A stretch of 64,000 bases of DNA. Source: CATOSK01 sp963665735 (GTDB taxonomy: Bacteria; Chloroflexota; Dehalococcoidia; Lucifugimonadales; UBA3495). Position numbers and translations under genes: made by a program. The notes beneath the pieces were generated by a model, which searched no databases, had not been told where the DNA came from, and saw nothing but the letters and a program-made list of their open reading frames with translations. Below, in pieces: positions 8,820 to 16,280 of the stretch (its first letter is position 1; each line of letters begins with the position of its first letter). The stretch is from assembly GCA_963665735.1 (NCBI GenBank), contig OY762444.1:3596001-3660000 (forward strand), read 5' to 3'.

Positions 8820-9701
8820 TCACAGCGCGACGGCCAGGGTGGTGAAGATGAAGAACTGGACGGATATGGCGCTGTTGACCCGGAAGAAGGCCACCCCCAC
8901 CCGGGACAGGTCGTTGGGCTTGACCAGGCTGTTTTCGTATATCAGCATCGCCACCGCTATGCCCCAACCGATGAAGTAGTAGAAGCTCAAGTCCAGCCAG
9001 AAACCCAACGCCAGCAGGGCGGCGGCGGCCAGGACGTGCATCCCCCGCACCAGCCATAAGGCCCCGGCGATGCCGAACTTGCGGGGTACCGAGTTTATCC
9101 CCTGCTCCCGGTCGAAGTCGTAGTCGGTGCAGCCGTAGATGACGTCGAATCCGCCGGCCCACATCGCCACCGCAAAGGCCAGCAAGACCGCCGGCGGGTC
9201 CAGGCTGCCGGTGACTCCCACCCAGGCGCCGGCCGGGGCGATGGCCAAGGCCCACCCCAAGAGTAGGTTGCAGGCCCAAGTGTAGTACTTGGCGTAGGAG
9301 TAAAGCACCACGTAAACCCCGGCGACGGGGGCCAGGGCCAGGGCCAGGGGGTTAAGCTGGTAGGCTCCAAAGAGGAAGATAGCCGCCGAAACAACCATCA
9401 TGCCCACCACTTCGGCCGGCTTGAGCAACCCTCGGGGTATATGGCGGTTGGCGGTGCGGGGGTTCAGGGCGTCCTCTTTGGCGTTGATTACCCGGTTGCC
9501 GGACATGGCCAGGGTGCGCGCGCCGAAGAGGGCCACGTTAATCCAGATGAACGTATCCCAGCCGGGCCAGCCGCCGGCCGCCAAAACCATCCCGGTGAAG
9601 GCGAAGGGGTAGGCGAAAAGGGATTCCCAGATGCGGATGGCGCTGAGGTAATGGGGCGTCCGGGCGATGACCAGCCGGGCGCCGGCGGCAAGACTAGCCA
9701 T
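8820..9701 (-). CDS. UbiA-family prenyltransferase, menaquinone type
   Basis: 293 residues with about eight membrane helices. The two Asp-rich motifs of UbiA enzymes are NRVINAKEDALN and DVIYGCTDYDFDRE, which bind prenyl diphosphate through Mg2+. The motif RTANRHIPRG matches the UbiA/MqnP group that prenylates a hydroxybenzoate or naphthoate. It lies four bases downstream of a UbiD-family decarboxylase gene, so prenylation followed by decarboxylation in quinone synthesis is likely. Futalosine-pathway menaquinone (MqnP role) is my inference; no other mqn gene is in the window. Confidence 0.87.
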   Translation of the reverse strand: MASLAAGARLVIARTPHYLSAIRIWESLFAYPFAFTGMVLAAGGWPGWDTFIWINVALFGARTLAMSGNRVINAKEDALNPRTANRHIPRGLLKPAEVVGMMVVSAAIFLFGAYQLNPLALALAPVAGVYVVLYSYAKYYTWACNLLLGWALAIAPAGAWVGVTGSLDPPAVLLAFAVAMWAGGFDVIYGCTDYDFDREQGINSVPRKFGIAGALWLVRGMHVLAAAALLALGFWLDLSFYYFIGWGIAVAMLIYENSLVKPNDLSRVGVAFFRVNSAISVQFFIFTTLAVAL

Positions 9702-9704
9702 GCG

Positions 9705-11159
9705 CTAAAACCCGTACTCGGCCCAACGGCGGTCAACCAGGTCTTTGACCTCCGGGGACATTTCGATGTCGGGGGGCCAACCGCGATGGTAGCCTTCGCC
9801 GGGGCCTTTGCGGGTGGCGTCAATGCCCAGCTTGCTGCCGAAACGGGCCGTGGGGGAGGCCACGTCCAGGTCGTCCAGGGGGCCTTCCACCACCACCAGG
9901 TCTTTGCCGGGGTCAAGATTGTTGGCGACGCGCCAGGCAACTTCGGATACATCCTGCACGTTGACGAAATCGTCCACCACTACGATGGTCTTGGAAAGGC
10001 TCATCAACCCCAGGCCCCACAGTCCGAAGATGACCTTGCGCCCGTGGCCGGGGTATTCCTTCTTGATGGACACCAGCACCAGGTTGTGAAAGATACCCTC
10101 GGCCGGCATATTGATGTCCACCACTTCCGGCAGCACCATCTTTATCAAGGGCAGAAACATCCGCTCGGTGACTTTGCCCATCCAGTAGTCTTCCTTGGGG
10201 GGACGGCCCACGAAGGTAGCGGGGTAGATAGGGTCGCGGCGGTGGGTGACGGTGGTGACGTGAAACACCGGGTAGGGGTCTTCCATAGAGTAGTAGCCGG
10301 TGTGGTCGCCGAAGGGACCTTCCAGACGTTCTTCGCCGGGGGAGACGTAGCCTTCCAGGACGATTTCGGCCTGGGCCGGCACCAGCAGGTTAACGGTCTT
10401 GGCCGGGACAAGTTCGACGGCCTCTTCGCGGATGAAACCGGCCAGCACCATTTCGTCCACGTCGGGAGGCAGGGGGGCCGAGCCGGTCCAGATGGTAGCC
10501 GGGTCGCCGCCCAGGGCTACCGCCACTTCCAGCTTGTCGTCTTGCCGGCCCTCGCTGACCCGGTAATGGTGGGCGGCGACTTTGTGGGTTTGCCAGTGCA
10601 TTCCGGTGGTGCGGGAGTCGTAAACCTGCATCCGGTAGATGCCGTAATTCTGCACGCCGGTCTGGGGGTCTTTGGTGATTACCAGGGGCAGGGTGATGTA
10701 ACGCCCGCCGTCCAAGGGCCAGCATCTAAGGATGGGGAACTTGAACAGGTCAACGTCTTCGCCGTGAAGGACGACTTCCTGGCAAGGGGCGTTGCGCACG
10801 GTGCGAGGCTGGAAGGAACCCAACTGCACCAGTTGGCCCAGAGTGCGGAGCTTGTTCATCAAGCCTTCGGGGGGGCCTTGGGTCAGCCGCAACAAGCCCT
10901 GCATCCGCTCAACCAGGGGGTCAAGGTCGTCCACGCCCAAGGCCCAGGCCATGCGGCGGTCGGCGGTGAACATATTTATCAGAACGGGCATATCGCAGCC
11001 GGCGACGTTCTCAAAGAGGAGGGCCGGGCCGCCGGCCTTGACCACCCGGTCGGCGATTTCGGTGATTTCCAAGTCCCAGGTGACTTGGGCCCGGATGCGG
11101 TGGAGGTCGCCCTTGCCTTCGAGGAAGGTGATGTATTCTCGGAGGTCTTTGAATTTCAT
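9705..11159 (-). CDS. UbiD-family decarboxylase
   Basis: 484 residues of the prenylated-FMN-dependent UbiD family, which decarboxylates prenylated aromatic acids in quinone synthesis or acts on aromatic carboxylates. Family blocks are DLREYITFLEGKGDLHRI at the N-terminus, LPLVITKDPQTGVQNYGIYR, EEAVELVPAKTVNLLVPAQAEIVLEGYV, GPFGDHTGYYS and TVVVVDDFVNVQD. I use ATG 11159; an in-frame start at 11216 adds 19 residues that do not look conserved. Its coupling with the UbiA gene suggests a menaquinone role (MqnL-like). The UbiX-type flavin prenyltransferase is not in the window. Confidence 0.88.
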   Translation of the reverse strand: MKFKDLREYITFLEGKGDLHRIRAQVTWDLEITEIADRVVKAGGPALLFENVAGCDMPVLINMFTADRRMAWALGVDDLDPLVERMQGLLRLTQGPPEGLMNKLRTLGQLVQLGSFQPRTVRNAPCQEVVLHGEDVDLFKFPILRCWPLDGGRYITLPLVITKDPQTGVQNYGIYRMQVYDSRTTGMHWQTHKVAAHHYRVSEGRQDDKLEVAVALGGDPATIWTGSAPLPPDVDEMVLAGFIREEAVELVPAKTVNLLVPAQAEIVLEGYVSPGEERLEGPFGDHTGYYSMEDPYPVFHVTTVTHRRDPIYPATFVGRPPKEDYWMGKVTERMFLPLIKMVLPEVVDINMPAEGIFHNLVLVSIKKEYPGHGRKVIFGLWGLGLMSLSKTIVVVDDFVNVQDVSEVAWRVANNLDPGKDLVVVEGPLDDLDVASPTARFGSKLGIDATRKGPGEGYHRGWPPDIEMSPEVKDLVDRRWAEYGF

Positions 11160-11377
11160 GGGGTTGAAGAAGGGGCGGAATGACGCCGGGATGACCGGGG
11201 GATGCCGGGCGGACATGGGATATTGTAGCGGCGGGAGCCGCGGCGGTTCAAGGGGCGTTCAGGGCGGCGGTCTGAATCCCGGGGGTTGGGTTGAAGGGGT
11301 TTTAGGTAGGGAATATGGGGCGAGAGGCCGGGTTAAGAGGGTCGGCCTCTCGCGGTTTTGGCTGGTGGGGCCGGCGG

Positions 11378-11683
11378 CTAGAAACCGCTGCTGCGGGCTT
11401 GGCTGAAGCATTCGCTGCAATAGACGGGGCGGTCGCCGCGGGGGCGGAAAGGCACCATAGCGTCAACGCCGCACTGGGCGCAGACGATGGGGTGCATTTC
11501 GCGGGGGGAGCCGTCATAGCCGCCGCCGCTGCGCTGCTCGGAGCGCCGGCTGGAGCGGCAGGACTGGCACCGCTTGGGGTCGTTGACGAAGCCGCGGGAG
11601 TTGAAAAACTCCTGCTCGCCCACGGTGAAAATGAATTCCCCGCCGCAGTCCACACATACCAAAGTTCTGTCGGATAATGCCAC
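11378..11683 (-). CDS. Zinc-ribbon protein with four CxxC motifs
   Basis: A 101-residue protein made of two zinc knuckles: CVDC near residue 10 with CQSC near 40, then CAQC near 70 with CSEC near 94. The sequence around FFNSRGFVNDPKRCQSC and VPFRPRGDRPVYCSECF matches small zinc-ribbon proteins common in Chloroflexota and clostridia; their function is not established. A promoter-like sequence lies upstream on the same strand at 11805-11833. Likely cytoplasmic; nucleic-acid binding is plausible but unproven. Confidence 0.75.
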   Translation of the reverse strand: MALSDRTLVCVDCGGEFIFTVGEQEFFNSRGFVNDPKRCQSCRSSRRSEQRSGGGYDGSPREMHPIVCAQCGVDAMVPFRPRGDRPVYCSECFSQARSSGF

Positions 11684-12261
11684 TGATTGACCTCCTTGGA
11701 TTCCACGGAAAGATTCTCGGCTCAGTAGGTCAACCGGGGCCGGAGTTGAAACCCTGGGTTGGGTAGCGAAACGTCGCCGGGGAAAACCTAACTATGCCTA
11801 CACCAATATATATAAAGGTTGGCGTAATTGCAACCTTTGGGGCAAAGGGAAATAATTGAGGGTTTTTCGTAGTTTGTTGGGCATTTGTTATTGGAACGGG
11901 CAACTATTGGGTGATTGCTGCCGGTAATCGGCCATTGGAGTTGACGGAAGGCGATTACCGGGCCGCCAGACAGGGCCGGCGGGAATTTGAAATGAATCAA
12001 AAAAGGTAATTATTCGGCTTTGGCGGGTTTTACCCCCGCTCCTTCGGCTGCGCTCAGGACAGGCTCTAACCCTCCTCCTAACAGGGGGCGGGGATTTTTG
12101 TTGCCCCGGCTTTTCTAGGCTAGGGGATTTCTGGATTCCGGCCTTCGCCGGAATGACGATGGGGATGCCGGAATGACGGTGGTTGCGGGCAAGGTTTTCA
12201 CCCCCTCCCCAACCCTCCCCTTGGTAGGGGGAGGGGATTTTTGGTACTTTCCGACGTTCTC
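11684..12261. other. Gene-free stretch: AT-richer island then repeats
   Basis: No convincing gene. Positions 11790-12010 are clearly AT-richer than the flanks and contain the inverted repeat and promoter listed separately; a 70-codon minus-strand frame there has no recognisable features. From about 12030 the sequence is a mosaic of dispersed repeats: a copy with TTCGGCTGCGCTCAGGACAGG, a G-rich palindrome, ATTCCGGCCTTCGCCGGAATG, and a CCCTCCCC/GGGGAGGG palindrome ending near 12243. Confidence 0.7.
11805..11833 (-). promoter_or_regulatory. Putative promoter of the zinc-ribbon gene
   Basis: Read on the minus strand, TTGCAA (11833-11828) and TATATT (11810-11805) are separated by 17 bp. The -35 and spacer sit in the inverted repeat AAAGGTTG/CAACCTTT (11814-11838), which may be an operator or an RNA hairpin at the transcript start. 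Confidence 0.45.
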
Positions 12262-12816
12262 CTAGACGGGCAAGGGGGGTTCGGTCAGGTCGTGGGGGAG
12301 TTCGAGTTCTACGGCGTTGGCGTTGAAGGCCAGCATGGTGTAGAAGCCGAAGAGGGTGGTCAGTTCCACCAGGCCACGGGAGCCGAGAAGGTCGTGGACG
12401 GCCCGGAAGGTGTCGGGGCTGACCCGGCGGTTTTCCAGCAGTTCCCGGCCATAGTTGAAGACGGCGGCCTCGTCGGGGGGCAGGTCGGGGAGTTCCCGGC
12501 GGTCGCGGAGGGCGTCAACGAAATCGTCGCTGAGACCATCCTCCCGGCCAAAGGCGGCGTGGGCGTTCCAGATGTAGGGGCAGTTCATTACGCGGGCGGT
12601 GGTAATCATCGCCAGTTCCCGCAGTTTCTTGGGTACGGTGGATTCGTTGCGGACGTAGCCGAATAGGGGGATGGCGCGGCGGGCCATTTCGGGGCTGTAT
12701 TTGAGGACGGACATGGGGCCGGTTCCGACGCCGCCGGGTCCGGCGGAGATTTCGTCAAAGACGGGGCGGAGTTCTTCGGGAACCAGGTCGCGGTTGACCA
12801 AGGGTATGCGGGGCAT
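12262..12816 (-). CDS. Carboxymuconolactone decarboxylase family (AhpD-like fold)
   Basis: 184 residues of the CMD/AhpD-like all-alpha family. The conserved core is LRELAMITTARVMNCPYIWNAHAAFG, in which the typical CxxCxxH redox motif has become C-P-Y-I-W-N-A-H: the second cysteine is missing. A disulfide-peroxidase role is therefore unlikely, and a decarboxylase or uncharacterised role is more probable. It is flanked on both sides by dense repeat arrays and stands as a single gene. Confidence 0.82.
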   Translation of the reverse strand: MPRIPLVNRDLVPEELRPVFDEISAGPGGVGTGPMSVLKYSPEMARRAIPLFGYVRNESTVPKKLRELAMITTARVMNCPYIWNAHAAFGREDGLSDDFVDALRDRRELPDLPPDEAAVFNYGRELLENRRVSPDTFRAVHDLLGSRGLVELTTLFGFYTMLAFNANAVELELPHDLTEPPLPV

Positions 12817-12859
12817 GATTCACCTTTGCCGGGATGGATTGTTTGGTTGGCCGGGGTTG

Positions 12860-13256
12860 GGGGTTTACCCCCTCCCTGACCCTCCCCCTGCCAAGGGGAG
12901 GGGATTTTTGCTACTGCGCCCTTTCGAGACTAGGGATTTCTGGATTCCGGCTTTCGCCGGAATGACGATGGGGACGCCGGAATGACGGGTTTGGGGCGCA
13001 AGGTTTTCACCCCCTCCCTAACCCTCCCCCTGGTAGGGGGAGGGGATTCTTGCTACTGCGCCCTTTCGAGGCTAGTGATTTCTGGATTCCGGCCTCCGCC
13101 GGAATGACGGTTGGTGGGGGAAATCCCCCTTAATCCCCTTTACAAAGAGGGAGACTTTGGTTGACTTTTCCGAATGGGGTTCACCCCCTCCCTAACCCTC
13201 CCCCTCGTAAGGGGAAGGGATTTTGTTGCTCCGCCGTTGGAGGGGAAGGGGATTTT
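12860..13256. repeat. Array of composite palindromic repeats, about 120-bp period
   Basis: Successive units combine a CCCTCCCTxACCCTCCCCCT/AGGGGGAGGGG palindrome, the linker TTGCTACTGCGCCCTTTCGAG, and a CTGGATTCCGG-CCGGAATGACG palindrome. Units start near 12866, 13007 and 13180; the last is partial. There is no gene between the CMD and aldolase genes. Orderly recurrence of the same linker shows the repeats have been copied as a block. Confidence 0.8.
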
Positions 13257-13268
13257 TGGCGCACTCCC

Positions 13269-14051
13269 TTAGAGGCCGGCGGCTGCGGCGGATTCGCGCA
13301 TGGATTTCAGGTAGGGGACGCTGGAGGTTTGGAGCAGGGTGCCGACGTTGCTGTGGAAATACTGGACGCCCAGGTCGAGGAATTTGGGAACCAGGTTGTC
13401 GGGGCAGCTGCAACCGGCGATGCGGCCGGCGTCGCGGATGATTTTGACGCCCTTTTCCATCTGTTCCTGGACTTCGGGGTGGGTCTGCTGGCCGGGGTAG
13501 CCCATAGACTGGGACAGGTCGCCGGAGCCGATGAAGTAAACGTCCACACCGTCCACCGTGACCAGTTCGCCCAGGTTTTCGATGGCCTCGACTTCTTCCA
13601 GCATCAGGCAGACCAGGGTGTTGGCGTTGGCGTCGTTAACGTAGTCCTGGGTTGACCCCTCGAAACCGTAGTCGGCGGGGCGGCTGCGGCTGAAAATGCC
13701 GCGGTGTCCCAGGGGGTAGTATTTCACGGCGTCAACGCTGGCGCGGGCTTCGTCGGCGGTGTTGACGTGGGGGACCTGGACGCCCCAGGCGCCGCGGTCT
13801 AGGAAGGGGGCGATGATTTCGGGCCGGTTGGCGACGGGTCGGACGATGGGAGCGATGCCGGTAAGGTCGGCGGCGCGGACCAAGTCTTCGCAGTTGTCAA
13901 CGGTGACGGCGCCATGCTCGTTGTCCAGCAGAACCCAGTCGAAGCCGAGTTGTCCCAGCATTTCGACTACCGGGGCCGAGGGGAAGGTAATCATGCAGCC
14001 GAACACGGCTTTGCCGGATTCCAGTTTTTGCTTGAGGGTGTTTTCGCGCAT
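13269..14051 (-). CDS. HpcH/HpaI-family aldolase
   Basis: 260 residues of the HpcH/HpaI class II aldolase family, which cleaves 2-keto-3-deoxy or 4-hydroxy-2-oxo acids to pyruvate plus an aldehyde. Visible motifs are FDWVLLDNEHGA, the arginine in PIVRPVANRPEII, GAWGVQVPHVNTADEARA, YYPLGHRGIFSRSR and LMLEEVEAIENL with its metal-binding glutamate. The ATG follows a GGAGG ribosome-binding site. It may form a pair with the downstream membrane-protein gene. The substrate is unknown, but the setting among amidohydrolases and CoA enzymes suggests organic-acid breakdown. Confidence 0.87.
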   Translation of the reverse strand: MRENTLKQKLESGKAVFGCMITFPSAPVVEMLGQLGFDWVLLDNEHGAVTVDNCEDLVRAADLTGIAPIVRPVANRPEIIAPFLDRGAWGVQVPHVNTADEARASVDAVKYYPLGHRGIFSRSRPADYGFEGSTQDYVNDANANTLVCLMLEEVEAIENLGELVTVDGVDVYFIGSGDLSQSMGYPGQQTHPEVQEQMEKGVKIIRDAGRIAGCSCPDNLVPKFLDLGVQYFHSNVGTLLQTSSVPYLKSMRESAAAAGL

Positions 14052-14092
14052 AGTGGTTTCCTCCCGCAGGTCAGATAGGGACGGGGCCGGGG

Positions 14093-14548
14093 TCAGGTTG
14101 CCAGGGCGAGGACGGCGCGGCGGAGGATGACGCCCATGACGATGCCGGCCAGGCAGCCGATGAGGCCGACGGTGGCGCCGGCCATGATGCCCAGGTTGAC
14201 GGAGGTGATGGCCTGCCCGTCCACGCTGGGCATTTGGAGGACGGCCAGGTTCATGCCGAAGAAGAGGGACAGGGCGATGCCGATTCCGGCGCCGATGATG
14301 AGTCCTTTATGGCTGACCAGGAAGCTGCTGTCGTCGCGCATGGTCAGGGATTCGGCGATGATGGTGCAGACAGCGCCGGAGAGGGCGCCGATGATGGCCC
14401 AGCCGACGGCTTCGCCGAGGAGGTCGCCGGGGGGATGACGGGGGTTGGGGTCGGTGCCGAGGATAAGCAGGCCGGCGTTGGCGGCCAGGGGTATGACGGC
14501 CCCGCAGACGATGAGGATGACGAACCAGGAAGCGCCTTTGAGTATCAC
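14093..14548 (-). CDS. Hypothetical four-helix membrane protein
   Basis: 151 residues with four predicted membrane segments at about 6-28, 46-68, 82-105 and 117-147, separated by short loops. Gly/Ala-rich helices such as IIGALSGAVC and GLIIGAGIGIALSLFFG resemble small uncharacterised integral membrane proteins. I recognise no family. It lies upstream of, and in the same direction as, the HpaI aldolase gene, but is separated from it by 41 bp. Confidence 0.6.
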   Translation of the reverse strand: MILKGASWFVILIVCGAVIPLAANAGLLILGTDPNPRHPPGDLLGEAVGWAIIGALSGAVCTIIAESLTMRDDSSFLVSHKGLIIGAGIGIALSLFFGMNLAVLQMPSVDGQAITSVNLGIMAGATVGLIGCLAGIVMGVILRRAVLALAT

Positions 14549-14694
14549 GGTGATGTACCCGTTGCATTTAAGGATGGGGTTTCAACCTTATAGATTTTAG
14601 GAACCGGGGAAACCATCGTCAAGGATTTGGGTCACTTTGTCCGGAGGACACCCCACTCACCGGCCCTCCCACTGGTAGGGGGCGGGAGTGAAAA

Positions 14695-14843
14695 TTTTAC
14701 CTTTTTGTCCATTTTCGCCCATTTTTGACCATTTGAGCGTGGATTGGGGGGTTGGATGTGTCCAGGAAGTGTCCATTTTCGGGGATATTTGGGCGGTTTT
14801 GGCGATTTTGGACACTTTTTGGGCGGGTTTTGGGCAGGTTTTA
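14695..14843. repeat. Long intergenic element, copy 1 (GTGTCC variant)
   Basis: About 149 bp beginning TTTTACCTTTTTGT, with CATTTGAGCGTGGATT in the middle and ending TTTGGGCAGGTTTTA. It aligns over its length with 14989-15150. Its inner motif is GTCC/GGAC where the other copy has GCTC/GAGC. Confidence 0.65.
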
Positions 14844-14988
14844 CCCCCTCCCCAACCCTCCCCCTGGTAGGGGGCGGGGGTTTTTGTTTTCTGTGGCATT
14901 TCGTGGCATTGTGTTGCATTTTGGTTGGGTGTGACCCCCTCCCCAACCCTCCCCCTGGTAGGGGGCGGGAGCAATCGGGCTGGTGACG

Positions 14989-15150
14989 ATTTTACCTTTT
15001 TGTTGGAAAAAGCGCTCATTCTTAATCAAAAGCGCTCATTTGAGCGTGGATTTAGGGAGTCGGATGCGCTCAAAAGCGCTCATTTTTCTCCCAAAAATGA
15101 TTAGTTTTGAGCGGTTTTGACCACTTTTGAGCAGGTTTTGAGCGGGTCTA
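14989..15150. repeat. Long intergenic element, copy 2 (GCGCTC variant)
   Basis: A diverged copy of 14695-14843 with the same TTTTACCTTTTTGT start, the same CATTTGAGCGTGGATTT core and the same TTTTGAGCAGGTTTTGAGCGG-like end. AGCGCTCATT occurs three times, with matching TTTTGAGCG segments that could pair with it in RNA. Confidence 0.65.
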
Positions 15151-15290
15151 TTCGGTTGTCTTGGGGCCTCCTCTTGGTTGGTTTTGGGGTTGCCGATGCC
15201 GGGTTTTGGTTGCCGATTTTCCAGGGGTTGCCCGGCCGGGCGTTCCGGCTTTGCCTCGTCCCTTCAAGGGGGACGTGGCGCCCGCCGTGG

Positions 15291-15425
15291 GGCATGGGCG
15301 ACTACCGCCGCTACCACCCCGCAGGGGAGCAGCCACCCGTCGTCCAGGGGCACGGGCCGACTACCGCCGCTACCACCCCTAAGGGGAGCAGCCACCCGTC
15401 GGCTAAGGGCACGCCCGACTTTTGC
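15291..15425. repeat. 59-bp tandem repeat, about 2.3 units
   Basis: The segment GACTACCGCCGCTACCACCC and its downstream GGGGAGCAGCCACCCGTCG recur with a spacing of 59 bp; a third copy is partial (GGCACGCCCGACTTTTGCCG). No reading frame with family features covers it. Confidence 0.75.
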
Positions 15426-16097
15426 CGAAGCCGCCGCTCCGTGGAGGGGGCTGCATGGCGCCCGTCGGTGGGGGCAGTTGCCGCAGCGGAGTCGTTAGAC
15501 CTCGCATCGGATAAGAGCCATGGTTATCCGGGAGGGACTCTCGACGCAAACGGCGGGGTGGGTTGTTACATGGGCGGTTCCTCCGATGGTTGGGGTTAAG
15601 GGTTCCTGGGATGTTGCCGATGGGGTCATGATAGAACGTATGTACGGTGATTGTCAAGGGGGTTTTGGCAGTTTTGGGGGGGACGCACCCCCTCCCCAGC
15701 CCTCCCCCTGGTAGGGGGAGGGGGTTATTGATGAGGTGTCTAGTGGGCGCACGACTGGTTTGGGGCGGAGGTTTCTGGATTCCGGCCTACGCCGGAATGA
15801 CGGTTGGGGGGTAGGGGTTGGTTTCGTGGGGGTGTGGTTGGTTTTGTTGGTTTGGGGGAAGGATTTGGGGTTCCGGCTTTTGCCGGAATGACGGTAAGGG
15901 GCTGGGGTTGGTTTTCCTATGCCCGCGTTGGTGATTGGCGTTGGTAGGGGCGCACGGCCATGCGCCCCTACGGGTCGTCAGGGGTTTCTTGTTGGGGCAA
16001 GGTTGGTTTGGGGGAAGGATTTTGGATTCTTCGCTTTGCTCAGAATGACATGGAAGGGCTGGTATGACATGAGGGGATGAAGTGGTGATGGGGTGTA

Positions 16098-16127
16098 TTG
16101 ACAAAGGGATGGTGGATTTTGTATATT
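16098..16127 (+). promoter_or_regulatory. Putative promoter of the ABC transporter binding-protein gene
   Basis: TTGACA (16098-16103) and TATATT (16122-16127) are separated by 18 bp. A leader of about 145 nt follows, with GC-rich inverted repeats (for example CCCG-GTTTGCTTT-CGGG near 16132) before the GGAGG ribosome-binding site at 16269. Confidence 0.6.
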
Positions 16128-16280
16128 GCCGCCCGTGTTTGCTTTCGGGCAGTTTCGCCAAGGGCGCGTGGGGACCCGCCCGGCGGCGTTTGCCCGGAGT
16201 GGCAAGACGCATTATCACTGAGGCCTCCGACCCTGGGGGTCAGCTAGTGTATTTCATACATCTGGTTCGGAGGCGATTGA

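Larger units (their letters stand above)
14549..16280. other. 1.7-kb gene-free stretch with nested repeats
   Basis: I see no credible protein gene here; the longest frames are low-complexity readings of repeats. It contains CCCTCCCC-type palindromes near 14660, 14845, 14935 and 15690, two diverged copies of a longer element (14695-14843 and 14989-15150), a 59-bp tandem repeat (15291-15425), ATTCCGGC-type palindromes near 15778 and 15870, a GTAGGGGCGCACGG palindrome near 15943-15971, and the promoter and leader of the ABC transporter gene from 16098. Confidence 0.75.

Noticed and set aside
11788..12000. 70-codon minus-strand frame in the AT-richer island
   Set aside because: No ribosome-binding site, no recognisable features, and the promoter for the zinc-ribbon gene overlaps it.
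12860..13256. Possible CRISPR array
   Set aside because: The repeated units are palindromic, about 120 bp long and have no unique spacers of constant length; no cas genes are present.
15117..15599. 160-codon frame in the gene-free stretch
   Set aside because: It spans the 59-bp tandem repeat and reads as low-complexity sequence in every frame.
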